A stretch of 43,935 nucleotides of DNA, from the NCBI GenBank assembly GCA_028280325.1, contig JANQLZ010000068.1, positions 1 to 43,935 on the forward strand, given 5' to 3'. The position numbers and the translations under genes were made by a program. The stretch is from Bacillota bacterium. GTDB lineage: Bacteria > Bacillota > UBA994 > PWPR01. Below the pieces are notes generated by a model. The model was not told the DNA's origin and made no database searches. It worked only from the letters and a program-made list of their open reading frames with translations. Each line of letters opens with the position of its first letter. Within the stretch, counting starts at the first letter, position 1. This document shows positions 1-7,216 of this stretch, piece after piece.

Positions 1-6
1 ACCTAG

Positions 7-125
7 GCTCACAAAATTGAATTCAGATCAAGGCGTAGAAAAAATCTGCTACAAAGATAATACAAATAGTATATCTTTGGGCAGATTTATTCGTGCAACG
101 CAGAGGTGAGTTTAATTTTGTGAGC
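7..125. repeat. 119-bp imperfect palindromic repeat downstream of mrpD
   Basis: The outer arms match perfectly over 12 bp (GCTCACAAAATT at 7-18 against AATTTTGTGAGC at 114-125). Inner arms also pair: AAATCTGC at 42-49 with GCAGATTT at 81-88, and CAAAGATA at 52-59 with TATCTTTG at 72-79, around a 12-base loop. The arms between them are only partly complementary. It lies 24 bases beyond the mrpD stop, so it could fold in the transcript and end or stabilise it. Size, closed ends and lack of coding capacity also fit a MITE-like or dispersed palindromic repeat; no second copy was noticed in this window. Confidence 0.7.
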
Positions 126-149
126 TCAGTAAGTACGAAGCCTCAAACC

Positions 150-1742
150 CTAAGCGAGGAATTTGTATACTATCATAATAAAAACAAACAAAACCAGCAG
201 AAAATTGGTAGCCCCAAAACTAAAGTTTATCCGCCTGATACTTCTGATAATTTTAAAATCTTTGGCCACAAAAAACTTGTTAATCAAGTAGGCCAGGACA
301 ATTGTGATAAAGTAGGTTATCCAGTCTGAGTATTTAAAGAAATTGATAAATGAAAGGTTCAGATTGAAAAACTGCTGGCCAATGGGGGTGTAAAAGACTA
401 CCAGCGCAATACAGGCCAGGCTGACCAAAACTATGGGGGCAATATCGCCTAGTGACTTTTCTTTCCTTTTAACAGCTTTTCCGTAAAATATTTGAGCAAG
501 CTTAAACAGTAAAACAGCTGTTCCAAGATTCAAGATATGAAACATAGCCAATTTATATGGTGATGCCTGCAGCCCATATTTGATAAGTGATTTGCTGATA
601 AAACCATTCATAAGCGGAACGCCTGTCAACGAAATCATAGCGATAATCATTAAGCTGGAAGTAACTGGTAAAGTCTTAAAAACTCCTCTGATTTCGGTTA
701 TTTTTAGCTTGCTATAGTTTTTAATGATAACCCCGGCTCCCAAAAACAGCAATGATTTAATTAAGGCATGATTGACGATATGAAATACCCCTCCGACAAA
801 AGCTGTGCCGGTAAAGCTGCTTAGTCCTACTAAGATCACTCCAATTTGGGAGATAGTGCTAAAGGCTAGCAGCTGTTTAAGATCCTTTTGACAAATAGCA
901 AAAATTGCTCCGGATATCGCAGTGAAAAATCCCAGGTAAAAGAAAAAATCGCTAAACATGGTCAGCCCATACATGTTATTTAATCTGATAAAAGCGTAAA
1001 GGCCGCTTTTTACTAACAACCCTGATAACAAGGCTGAAATAGCAGTAGGGGCAGCACTATGGGCTTTGGGCAGCCAGTTGTAAACCGGGAAAAATGCTGA
1101 TTTTACACCCACAGCAACCATGATAAAGACATACGAAAACAAAATCGAATCAGAACCTCGCACAGCAACAATTCTTTGAGCTATGAGATCCATATTTAAG
1201 GTTCCATTGGTATTGTATAAAAAGATTAAGCCGATAAGAAAGAAAATCATTCCTACGCTGTTAAACAGCAGATAATACAATCCCGCCCTGACTGAAAAGC
1301 CATCCTTTTTATACAAAATTAATATGGTGGATAGAATTGTTATGATTTCGATAAAAACAAATAGATTGAAGAGGTCGTTGGTTTGAATTAATCCAAAAAA
1401 ACAGCCCTCTAAAAAAATCAGAAAAAAAAGAAATTTGTAATCATGCTTTCTTTTGTTCCAGCTGTAAATCAATATTGCCCACCAGATCAGAACAGTTAAC
1501 AGCATAAACAGTAAGGATAAATGATCGTTCTTTAAGGCTATACCTATGTTTTGTGACCATGATCCAAAAACCAGTGTTTTAGTTGTGTTGACCTCAAAAG
1601 ACCGGTAAAAAATTAGAGTTAATGCTGTTATCAGAATTTGAACAACAAAGACCAGATAATTGAGGTATTTATTATGGAATAAATAGATTACTATTGAAGC
1701 TAAAATAGGTATAAAAATCAGATATACTGGAATAAATTCCAT
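150..1742 (-). CDS. mrpD: Mrp/MBH-type antiporter subunit D (MbhH-like, ND2/ND4/ND5 family)
   Basis: Large polytopic membrane subunit, the only ND-type proton channel in this operon. It belongs to the proton-conducting membrane transporter family shared by Mrp Na+/H+ antiporters, complex I and membrane-bound hydrogenases. The 530 residues contain about 14 hydrophobic segments. The transmembrane acid and lysine used by MrpD for proton transfer are visible: E132 in FVFIEIITIL and K214 in VGVKSAFFPVYNWLPKAH, followed by the conserved SAAPTAISALLSG loop. ATG with GGAGG six bases upstream; the gene begins one base after the end of mrpC. It is the last gene of the operon. Assignment to MrpD/MbhH rather than NuoN/NuoM rests on the neighbours. 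Confidence 0.93.
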   Translation of the reverse strand: MEFIPVYLIFIPILASIVIYLFHNKYLNYLVFVVQILITALTLIFYRSFEVNTTKTLVFGSWSQNIGIALKNDHLSLLFMLLTVLIWWAILIYSWNKRKHDYKFLFFLIFLEGCFFGLIQTNDLFNLFVFIEIITILSTILILYKKDGFSVRAGLYYLLFNSVGMIFFLIGLIFLYNTNGTLNMDLIAQRIVAVRGSDSILFSYVFIMVAVGVKSAFFPVYNWLPKAHSAAPTAISALLSGLLVKSGLYAFIRLNNMYGLTMFSDFFFYLGFFTAISGAIFAICQKDLKQLLAFSTISQIGVILVGLSSFTGTAFVGGVFHIVNHALIKSLLFLGAGVIIKNYSKLKITEIRGVFKTLPVTSSLMIIAMISLTGVPLMNGFISKSLIKYGLQASPYKLAMFHILNLGTAVLLFKLAQIFYGKAVKRKEKSLGDIAPIVLVSLACIALVVFYTPIGQQFFNLNLSFINFFKYSDWITYFITIVLAYLINKFFVAKDFKIIRSIRRINFSFGATNFLLVLFVFIMIVYKFLA

Positions 1743-1743
1743 A

Positions 1744-2073
1744 CTAATCCTCCATTCTAATCAGTTCATGCCAGTTTAATGTGCCATAATAATGAAAGAT
1801 TTTAACACAAATCATTAGAGAAAGAGCTGTAATAGCTGCACCAATAACGATAGCAGTGATCATCAGAGCTTGAGGTAATGGATCAGTCATTTCTCCAGTA
1901 TTACCAGTAATTATTGGAATTCCGCTACCAGAAAAATTAGCAAAGTTTAGGAACAACAGAATTACCGATGTCTGAACGATATTCAAACAGATAATCGATT
2001 TTATCAGGTTGCGGCTGTTACACAGACCATAAATACCCAGTAAAACAACAATGAATGTTAAAATTGGATTCAT
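1744..2073 (-). CDS. mrpC: Mrp/MBH-type antiporter subunit C (NuoK-like)
   Basis: A 109-residue protein with three hydrophobic helices, matching the NuoK/MnhC family that packs against the D subunit in Mrp antiporters and MBH. The family pattern is visible: short N-terminal helix, GIYGLCNSRNLIK turn, second helix ending in NFANFSGSGIP, and the TDPLPQALMITAIVIGAAITA stretch that carries the conserved PLPQALVLTAIVI-type signature. ATG preceded by GGAAGGT. It sits between mrpB and mrpD with gaps of only six and one bases, so co-translation is expected. Confidence 0.92.
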   Translation of the reverse strand: MNPILTFIVVLLGIYGLCNSRNLIKSIICLNIVQTSVILLFLNFANFSGSGIPIITGNTGEMTDPLPQALMITAIVIGAAITALSLMICVKIFHYYGTLNWHELIRMED

Positions 2074-2079
2074 TATTTA

Positions 2080-2481
2080 TTACCTTCCTTCATCAATAAA
2101 AGTAGAAAATATTGCTACCAAGCCCAGAGCAACTTTAATGCCAATCATAATATTTAACAGTATCAGAAAAATCGGCTTTAAATTGATATTACTTAAATCA
2201 ACAAAATTAGTAAAAAAATTTCCTCTGGTGAATATGCTGACAGATGCAACCACCAAAATGCCGGTGAAGCAGATCTTTTCTGCTCTTATTAAATACTTGA
2301 CATTTATCATTTTTTCGTTATCAATTAAAAAGGTGGTCAATATTGCTGTTGCCAAAATTGCGCCACCCTGAAATCCTCCACCAGGGGTATTATGGCCATT
2401 TATAATGACATAAAAGCCGAACAGCAGTATAAAGGGATATAAGATTCTGCAGATGCAGACTAATATTGGCGAACTTTTCAC
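2080..2481 (-). CDS. mrpB: Mrp/MBH-type antiporter subunit B (MnhB domain)
   Basis: A 133-residue membrane protein with about four helices. The MnhB/MrpB signature is clear: YPFILLFGFYVIINGHNTPGG, then GGFQGGAILA near residues 22-45. In Mrp and MBH complexes this subunit forms part of the region thought to carry sodium. The start is GTG at 2481, with AAGGAGAT at good spacing. It begins two bases after the MbhE-like gene ends. Confidence 0.92.
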   Translation of the reverse strand: MKSSPILVCICRILYPFILLFGFYVIINGHNTPGGGFQGGAILATAILTTFLIDNEKMINVKYLIRAEKICFTGILVVASVSIFTRGNFFTNFVDLSNINLKPIFLILLNIMIGIKVALGLVAIFSTFIDEGR

Positions 2482-2483
2482 AA

Positions 2484-2762
2484 TTACATCTCCTTGTCGG
2501 CATAGCTGTCATCCGACTTAGCTATAAATATGATTCCAGATACTGCTATCAGCAGAATGCCCGCTTCAAACAACGAGTCAAAAAGTCGGTAATCTAAATA
2601 GATACCGGTGACAACATTTCGGGAGCCAGTGTCGCTGAAGGTGTTGGCAACATAATAGTCTTTGCTGGAAGTGGACAGTAAATTACGGCAATCATCAATA
2701 GCAACAATAAAAACCCATAAAATAACTATCAACATGCCGATAAGCAGAATTCTTTTAATCAC
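2484..2762 (-). CDS. MbhE-like subunit (MrpA C-terminal domain equivalent)
   Basis: About 92 residues with two hydrophobic helices, at residues 4-24 and 64-84, around a hydrophilic loop. The loop ends in NVVTGIYLDYRLFDSLFEA, which resembles the MbhE / MrpA C-terminal motif with a conserved Y-R-x-x-D-x-L-x-E pattern. The likely start is the GTG at 2762, which follows AGAGGTGA at good spacing and overlaps the end of the upstream gene by eight bases; an in-frame GTG at 2771 is possible but lacks spacing. In MBH this subunit lies at the sodium-path part of the membrane arm. Family assignment rests on motif and gene order. Confidence 0.8.
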   Translation of the reverse strand: MIKRILLIGMLIVILWVFIVAIDDCRNLLSTSSKDYYVANTFSDTGSRNVVTGIYLDYRLFDSLFEAGILLIAVSGIIFIAKSDDSYADKEM

Positions 2763-3297
2763 TGATCTCACCTCTGACTTTCAGTATTTCTATTAAAGGT
2801 TCCTCCAGAGCCATCTGTTCCAGTTTGTTCATCAGGATATTGCTTTCCTTACCTTTAAGCAGATATTTCTTGGTGCTGGGACACATTTGAATGGTTAAAT
2901 CCACATCTCCACTGCGTAAAACACCGATGCCGTTTGCTAACTTCTTATTATAGATGCTTAGTTTTAGCTGATAGTGTTCAGTAAATTTTTCTAAAAACTG
3001 GTAACCATCCCCGGTTCTCGAAAGACTTTTATTAAAGAAATCGTCTTCAGTGCGATTTATTACCACAAAGTCTTTTTGTCTGGTAATAGCCATCAGAAAT
3101 ATGAGCGGAGTAATAGCACTGCCGATGGCCACCTCAGCCAGAGCTACATCTGGAGCCTTATTAAAAAAATACAGGCTAGCTGTAATCAGGGAAGAGGCAG
3201 AAAAAAAGATAATTATTTTGAGATTATTTTTGCTGAATATAATTACCAAGGTGGTTATTATCAATAAAAACTGCAGCAAGGTTTCTATGGTTGCCAC
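2755..3297 (-). CDS. MbhD-like subunit (DUF4040) with C-terminal soluble extension
   Basis: Residues 1-75 hold three hydrophobic helices with the DUF4040/MbhD pattern (FFNKAPDVALAEVAIGSAITPLIF), normally the C-terminal part of the large MrpA subunit. Residues 80-180 form an unusual soluble tail with no membrane segment; ANGIGVLRSGDVDLTIQ inside it resembles a strand-turn-strand of periplasmic binding-protein folds, but I do not recognise the domain. GTG start after GAGGAGGT, sharing its first base with the stop of mrpG. No ND5-like MrpA N-terminal part is encoded nearby, so the MrpA function is split as in MBH. Confidence 0.85.
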   Translation of the reverse strand: MATIETLLQFLLIITTLVIIFSKNNLKIIIFFSASSLITASLYFFNKAPDVALAEVAIGSAITPLIFLMAITRQKDFVVINRTEDDFFNKSLSRTGDGYQFLEKFTEHYQLKLSIYNKKLANGIGVLRSGDVDLTIQMCPSTKKYLLKGKESNILMNKLEQMALEEPLIEILKVRGEISD

Positions 3298-3590
3298 TAG
3301 GTTACCTCCTCTTGGTTTACCGGTATATCATTTAAATAAGCTGATCTAACAATGACATGATTACTGATTGGACCGGTAATAAGGATAAAAATGAGAATTA
3401 GAATTAACCTTATCGAAACAGGCGTAAACCCTGACTTAACAATTAAAGCAAAAATCAGAGTGATGGAGGCAACAGTATCAATTTTACTGCTGGTTAAGAG
3501 ACGTGAATACATATTCTTAAATCTGAAAATACCAATAATGCCAAAGCTGATGTAAAACCAGGATATTACCAATATTATTTTATAAATCAT
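3297..3590 (-). CDS. mrpG: Mrp/MBH-type antiporter subunit G
   Basis: A 97-residue, three-helix MnhG-family protein. It shows the family features GIIGIFRFKNMYSRLLTSSKIDT (glycine-rich first helix, then an arginine and a hydroxyl-rich loop) and a C-terminal helix with TGPISNHVIVRSAY, close to the MnhG pattern TxPxxAHxxxRAAY. ATG overlaps the mrpF stop as ATGA, a typical translational coupling junction, with GAGGAGG upstream. Confidence 0.93.
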   Translation of the reverse strand: MIYKIILVISWFYISFGIIGIFRFKNMYSRLLTSSKIDTVASITLIFALIVKSGFTPVSIRLILILIFILITGPISNHVIVRSAYLNDIPVNQEEVT

Positions 3591-3847
3591 TTTTGCCGGC
3601 CTCCTCTCAAGACCAGTCGAGAGATAAGGGTTAATGACAAAAACCCGATAATTCCATATGAGAATGCTATATCTAACATTAAAATATTATCTTTGTATAC
3701 CCCATATACAGCCAATAGCAAAATAACCTTAGCCGAAATTAGATTTAAGGCCAGCAATCTTTCCCAGATAGTGGGACCGATAATCATGCGGGCCAGGCTA
3801 AAAAAAATCGCTGCTATTAAAAATATCATTGTGATATATAAAAACAC
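3587..3847 (-). CDS. mrpF: Mrp/MBH-type antiporter subunit F
   Basis: An 86-residue, three-helix MrpF/PhaF-family protein. The conserved G-P-T-x-x-E-R-x-x-A-x-N motif is seen as GPTIWERLLALNLISAK at 28-44, followed by a helix with D and the final LSRLVLRGGRQK. The start is GTG at 3847 with AAAGGATGA upstream. It begins four bases after mrpE ends and overlaps mrpG by four bases. Confidence 0.92.
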   Translation of the reverse strand: MFLYITMIFLIAAIFFSLARMIIGPTIWERLLALNLISAKVILLLAVYGVYKDNILMLDIAFSYGIIGFLSLTLISRLVLRGGRQK

Positions 3848-3851
3848 CTAA

Positions 3852-4340
3852 TCATCCTTTCTCAATAAAAAAGCTTTGAAACTTCTCTTTTATCTCAGTA
3901 CCTACTTCCGTTACTGGATCTTGACAATCCTTAAGAGTTAAGATAGTGAGTTTATTGCCCTGTACATTAATAGTAATAGTACCTGGAGTCAGGGTTATGG
4001 AGTTGGAGATAATAGATATTATCAAAGGATCACTGACATCGAGTTCAACTTCCAGAGCCAGGGGCTGACAATCTTTTTTGATTATTCTGGCTATATAGCT
4101 AAAGGATGACTTGTATATCTCCAGCAACAGGTTGAAGGAGTATTTAAGCATCGTTAATGCAGTTATACTGGCAAACAAATATCCGTTTTGATCATAGATA
4201 ATTCCTTTAGAGAAAAATATAACTATAATGCAGGCCAAAAAGCCAATAGTTATATTAAACAGGGAGAAATTATAGGTAATAAGCAGCCAAAAGCTAAATA
4301 CAATAAAAAAGAGTTTGTAAGGTATAAATATTTTTTTCAT
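3852..4340 (-). CDS. mrpE: Mrp/MBH-type antiporter subunit E
   Basis: First gene of the antiporter operon. The protein has two or three N-terminal helices and a cytosolic domain with SNSITLTPGTITINVQGNKL, the hallmark of MrpE (NSITLTPGT). I chose the ATG at 4340 (MKKIFIPYK), because GGGTGATT lies at proper spacing; the upstream ATG at 4367 lacks a site. That gives about 162 residues, normal for MrpE. MrpE is needed for assembly or stability of the complex in known Mrp systems. Confidence 0.93.
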   Translation of the reverse strand: MKKIFIPYKLFFIVFSFWLLITYNFSLFNITIGFLACIIVIFFSKGIIYDQNGYLFASITALTMLKYSFNLLLEIYKSSFSYIARIIKKDCQPLALEVELDVSDPLIISIISNSITLTPGTITINVQGNKLTILTLKDCQDPVTEVGTEIKEKFQSFFIEKG

Positions 4341-4388
4341 ATCAATCACCCACGACTTTTTATACATTATATTCTAAACATCAAAAGT

Positions 4389-4397
4389 ATTATAGCA
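4389..4397 (-). promoter_or_regulatory. Putative extended -10 promoter for the mrp/mbh operon
   Basis: On the minus strand TGCTATAAT forms an extended -10 element about 50 bases upstream of the chosen mrpE start. The -35 position (4412-4417) reads AACAAT and is weak, which is usual for extended -10 promoters. The 4341-4537 stretch holds no other recognisable element. Confidence 0.5.
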
Positions 4398-4537
4398 TCT
4401 TTTATCAGATTATTGTTACCATTATAACAAAATGAACGGTAATGAGAACAGATTTTTACCCAGAACAGAACCAAGTTGATGAGTAACTCTTAGATAACTT
4501 TAACGCAAGTTCCGAAGATTTTGTTTGACATAAAGCT

Positions 4538-4582
4538 AAAAAATACCAGCTTAAGCTACTTAGCTAAAGTTAGTATTTTTTA
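4538..4582. terminator. Bidirectional hairpin terminator after the cupin gene
   Basis: AAAAAATACCAGCTTAAGCTA pairs with TAGCTAAAGTTAGTATTTTTT across a short loop at 4559-4560, with a few GU or mismatched pairs. The minus strand ends in a T run immediately downstream of the cupin gene; the plus strand also ends in T. Confidence 0.75.
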
Positions 4583-4604
4583 AACCAGGCGATTTAGATT
4601 TAAA

Positions 4605-5099
4605 TCAACTTTTGGGGATGTGGCCCCACTTTTCTCTGACTTTATCCTCATCTTTGAAATAATCTACCTCCTCATCGAGCTGAAAAACCTGTCCTGTTTT
4701 CAGAGCAAGCTTATTTGAATCTGGATATTGGCAGACGTCAAAGCCCATATTGGTACATATATCTAAAAACTTACAAGGCTCTTGGGTGTGGTTATAAAGC
4801 TGATGAGCACCTTCTGGGCCGGTTTCAAAGAAGATAACATCGCCTTCAGAAACTTCTTCTACCCCGTTGGGGGTTCTAAGCAGGGCTTTTCCGGACAAAA
4901 TAACGAAGAGCTCTTCTGCGTTCCAGTGGTAATGATAAGGATAGGTATATCTGTCAGGGTCAAGTGATCTGATATTAAAATTCAACTGCTGAGAATCTAC
5001 CAATTCTGCCAGGTTAACGCTGGAATGCCAGCAGAACTCAGGTACTGATGCCTGTTTAAGTTTAAAAGATACGTTATTATCGTTAAATATTTTTGGCAT
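4605..5099 (-). CDS. Cupin-domain protein
   Basis: About 164 residues forming one small cupin barrel at residues 40-125. Probable metal ligands of the first cupin motif are H56, H58 and E62 in YPYHYHWNAEELFVILSG, with H99 of the second motif in GDVIFFETGPEGAHQLYN. Such proteins bind a divalent metal and act as isomerases, dioxygenases or sugar-binding proteins; the substrate cannot be read from sequence. The ATG at 5099 was chosen because AAAGGTGG lies eight bases upstream; an upstream in-frame GTG and ATG overlap or crowd that site. Monocistronic, with its own terminator, and divergent from the tetR gene. Confidence 0.85.
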   Translation of the reverse strand: MPKIFNDNNVSFKLKQASVPEFCWHSSVNLAELVDSQQLNFNIRSLDPDRYTYPYHYHWNAEELFVILSGKALLRTPNGVEEVSEGDVIFFETGPEGAHQLYNHTQEPCKFLDICTNMGFDVCQYPDSNKLALKTGQVFQLDEEVDYFKDEDKVREKWGHIPKS

Positions 5100-5292
5100 A
5101 TGCATAACCACCTTTATTATAAACTACTACAATTATAATTTTATCTGATTAGCTATAGCTTGTAAACAACAGGTTTTTTTAATAAATTTTACTTTTAGTC
5201 TTATTATGGTTTGTATGCCAAATAATTTGTAATTGGATAGCGTGTTTGGAGCAACAGGTAGATTAGCCAGTGATCATTAAAAAATTTAGTAC

Positions 5293-5337
5293 TTGACAAT
5301 AACAGATAGCTCCTTTAAAATACTAACGAACGTTAGT
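5293..5337 (+). promoter_or_regulatory. Promoter with TetR-type operator ahead of the tetR gene
   Basis: TTGACA at 5293-5298, a 17-base spacer, and TAAAAT at 5316-5321 form a near-consensus promoter. Directly after the -10, ACTAACG-AA-CGTTAGT at 5322-5337 is a perfect inverted repeat of 7-base arms. A palindrome over the transcription start of a tetR gene is the usual arrangement for autorepression. Confidence 0.85.
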
Positions 5338-5369
5338 TAATAGATGGCTGTTTAAGAGGTGATTTAATA

Positions 5370-6011
5370 ATGAATAAGCAGAAAATATTTGAAAGCTTGA
5401 TTAGTAAAGCAGGCTCCACTAAGCAAAAGCTGTTTAACAGTGCGGTTTATCTGTTTTCAACAAAGGGTTACGCCAATGTTGGAATCAGAGAGCTGTGCCA
5501 TTCTGTAGATATTCAAGCCAGCTCTTTTTATAACCACTTCAACAGCAAAGAAGGGCTCTTTGACAGTATCCTTGAGTACTTTGCCGCAACAACTGAACAG
5601 GTAGTTTTAACTGATGATGAGGTTGAAGCAATTGTCAGTACCGGTGATGTCAGAGTATTCTTTATAGAAAATATGAAAAAATTCAGCAGTTATACGGCTA
5701 ACCCGTTGTACTATACGGTGCTGCAAATTGTTTTTATGGAAAGCTATACAAATGCTAAAGCCTATGAACTCGGTAAAAATAACCTGTATTATCTGCGCAA
5801 GGGCTATACTGAAAAGGTGTTGCGCATGATGATTGAAAATGGCTCCATTAAAGACTGTAATGTTGAAGTAGTTACTGCAGAGTATTACTATGCTTTGAAA
5901 GGTATGCTGGATCAGTATTTAATGCATGAGGTATGGAATGAAGATACTGAGGAGATAATGGGGCGGATATATGATCATATCGACTTCTTTATTGCCCTGT
6001 TACAAAAGTAA
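5370..6011 (+). CDS. TetR/AcrR-family transcriptional regulator
   Basis: A 213-residue TetR-family repressor. The N-terminal helix-turn-helix domain (residues 14-62) has the family pattern: KQKLFNSAVYLFSTKGYANV, then IRELCHSVDIQASSFYNHFNSKEGLF. Residues 80-213 are helical and presumably bind an unknown ligand. ATG with AAGAGGTGATT upstream. The palindrome at 5322-5337 is its likely operator. The downstream membrane protein and nitroreductase are candidates for co-regulation. Confidence 0.92.
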   Translation: MNKQKIFESLISKAGSTKQKLFNSAVYLFSTKGYANVGIRELCHSVDIQASSFYNHFNSKEGLFDSILEYFAATTEQVVLTDDEVEAIVSTGDVRVFFIENMKKFSSYTANPLYYTVLQIVFMESYTNAKAYELGKNNLYYLRKGYTEKVLRMMIENGSIKDCNVEVVTAEYYYALKGMLDQYLMHEVWNEDTEEIMGRIYDHIDFFIALLQK

Positions 6012-6018
6012 GCTATAA

Positions 6019-6147
6019 ATGATGCTCAAGTATCTACCGGTATATAATACTGCCATGGTTGAGGGCGGCCCCGATGCCAACACCACTGACGAACAGTGTT
6101 TTGATCTGGAAATACGGAGCTTGATAGCGCCCCAGAATATGTCATAA
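6019..6147 (+). CDS. Possible small ORF or remnant between tetR and the membrane protein
   Basis: A 42-codon frame starting MMLKYLPVYNTAMVEGG and ending LIAPQNMS. It has no good ribosome binding site. GC content is higher than in the flanking intergenic DNA, and the polar composition looks protein-like. It could be the tail of a decayed gene or a real microprotein. No family recognised. Confidence 0.25.
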   Translation: MMLKYLPVYNTAMVEGGPDANTTDEQCFDLEIRSLIAPQNMS

Positions 6148-6163
6148 ACAAGGAGAGAGCAAA

Positions 6164-6538
6164 ATGAACACAAATCCAAAACTAATTAACCCTGTGGTAC
6201 TGTTTGTCTTAACAATTGTCTTAGGCATGTGGTTGACCAGCTTGGGCAAACCGTATCATAACCTTTTATTCTCAGCTCATAAGTTAGTGTCTGTAGCTGC
6301 TGTAATAGTCACTTGGCTGGTTGTTCGCCGTTTAATACAGCAGGGCAATGTAACAAGCACCGCTATTGTGCTGATAGCCATCGCAGTTCTGGCAGTCTTG
6401 GCTTTGTTTATAACAGGAGCCCTGCTTAGCATTGAAGTCGGCTCATATCAGTTGCTAAAAACAGTACATGTTGTAGCTACCATTTTATCAGTACTAAGTG
6501 TGCCTGCCGTTATTTACTATTTGTTAAAATTAAAATAA
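6164..6538 (+). CDS. Small four-helix membrane protein
   Basis: A 124-residue protein with four predicted membrane helices (about 10-28, 38-56, 65-90 and 100-121). Three histidines lie near helix ends: H32, H39 and H102. The layout (HKLVSVAAVIVTW in helix 2, LLKTVHVVATILSV in helix 4) recalls small b-type cytochrome-like or DUF-type membrane proteins, but haem binding is inference. ATG after AGGAGAG. The nitroreductase follows 34 bases later on the same strand, so a flavin or redox role is possible. Confidence 0.7.
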   Translation: MNTNPKLINPVVLFVLTIVLGMWLTSLGKPYHNLLFSAHKLVSVAAVIVTWLVVRRLIQQGNVTSTAIVLIAIAVLAVLALFITGALLSIEVGSYQLLKTVHVVATILSVLSVPAVIYYLLKLK

Positions 6539-6572
6539 AGTTTATAAAGTCAATTGTTATAGGAGGAATATT

Positions 6573-7130
6573 ATGAATCAGACTATCCAAGATATCTTAA
6601 AAAGAAGAAGTATCAGGGCCTTTCAGAAAAGATTGGTACCCGAAGATGATCTGTCTGCAATCCTGGAAGCCGGGCTCTACGCCCCCAGTGCTGTTAATGA
6701 ACAACCTTGGCATTTTACTGTAATTCAAAACAAAGATATGCTGGCTGAATTAAATGTTAAGACTAAAGATTTACTCAAAAAACACCCCAATCCGCTGTTC
6801 AGAAACAGTGGTAAGGATCAGGAATATAATATTTTTTACCATGCGCCTACGGTTATTATTGTTTCAAGTCAGGACGATGCCTTGGTACCTCAGATCGACT
6901 GTGCAGTTGCCACCGAGAATATGCTGATAGCAGCACAATCGCTGGGGATAGCTTCCTGCTGGATTGGTAATGTCAAATGGCTGTTTGAAACAGCCGGTGA
7001 TGAATACAAAACAAGGTTTAAACTGCCCCAGGGGTATACACCTTCTCATGGTGTTTCATTAGGTTACAGTGCAATACCTGCAGTTCAGGCCCCACCCAGA
7101 AAAGGGAATGCAATTAACTATATCAAGTAA
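6573..7130 (+). CDS. Nitroreductase-family FMN oxidoreductase
   Basis: A 185-residue single-domain nitroreductase. Visible FMN-binding features are the RRSIRAFQ motif near residue 13, APSAVNEQPWHFTVI near 37-51, and the DCAVATENMLIAAQSLGIASCWIG segment in which the family binds isoalloxazine and phosphate. Members reduce nitroaromatics, quinones or flavins with NAD(P)H, or act as dehalogenases or flavin-destructases; the substrate here is unknown. ATG with AGGAGGA at ideal spacing. It is probably co-transcribed with the preceding membrane protein and ends at a strong hairpin. Confidence 0.92.
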   Translation: MNQTIQDILKRRSIRAFQKRLVPEDDLSAILEAGLYAPSAVNEQPWHFTVIQNKDMLAELNVKTKDLLKKHPNPLFRNSGKDQEYNIFYHAPTVIIVSSQDDALVPQIDCAVATENMLIAAQSLGIASCWIGNVKWLFETAGDEYKTRFKLPQGYTPSHGVSLGYSAIPAVQAPPRKGNAINYIK

Positions 7131-7156
7131 TATTAAATCATACTCTCAAAATTGTG

Positions 7157-7185
7157 ACCGAATCAGTTGGTGTAACTGATTCGGT
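7157..7185 (+). terminator. Terminator between nitroreductase and trmO
   Basis: ACCGAATCAGTT and AACTGATTCGGT form a perfect 12-bp stem with a 5-base loop (7169-7173), followed by CTGTTTATATTTT. It lies between two convergent genes. Confidence 0.85.
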
Positions 7186-7216
7186 CTGTTTATATTTTGG
7201 TTAACCTTATTGACAT

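Noticed and set aside
93..329. A 78-codon plus-strand frame
   Set aside because: It overlaps the 3' end of mrpD on the opposite strand and part of the palindrome; composition is Lys/Asn-rich and no motif is visible.
2051..3349. Plus-strand frames across the antiporter operon
   Set aside because: They are antisense shadows of clear Mrp/Mbh genes and show no family pattern.
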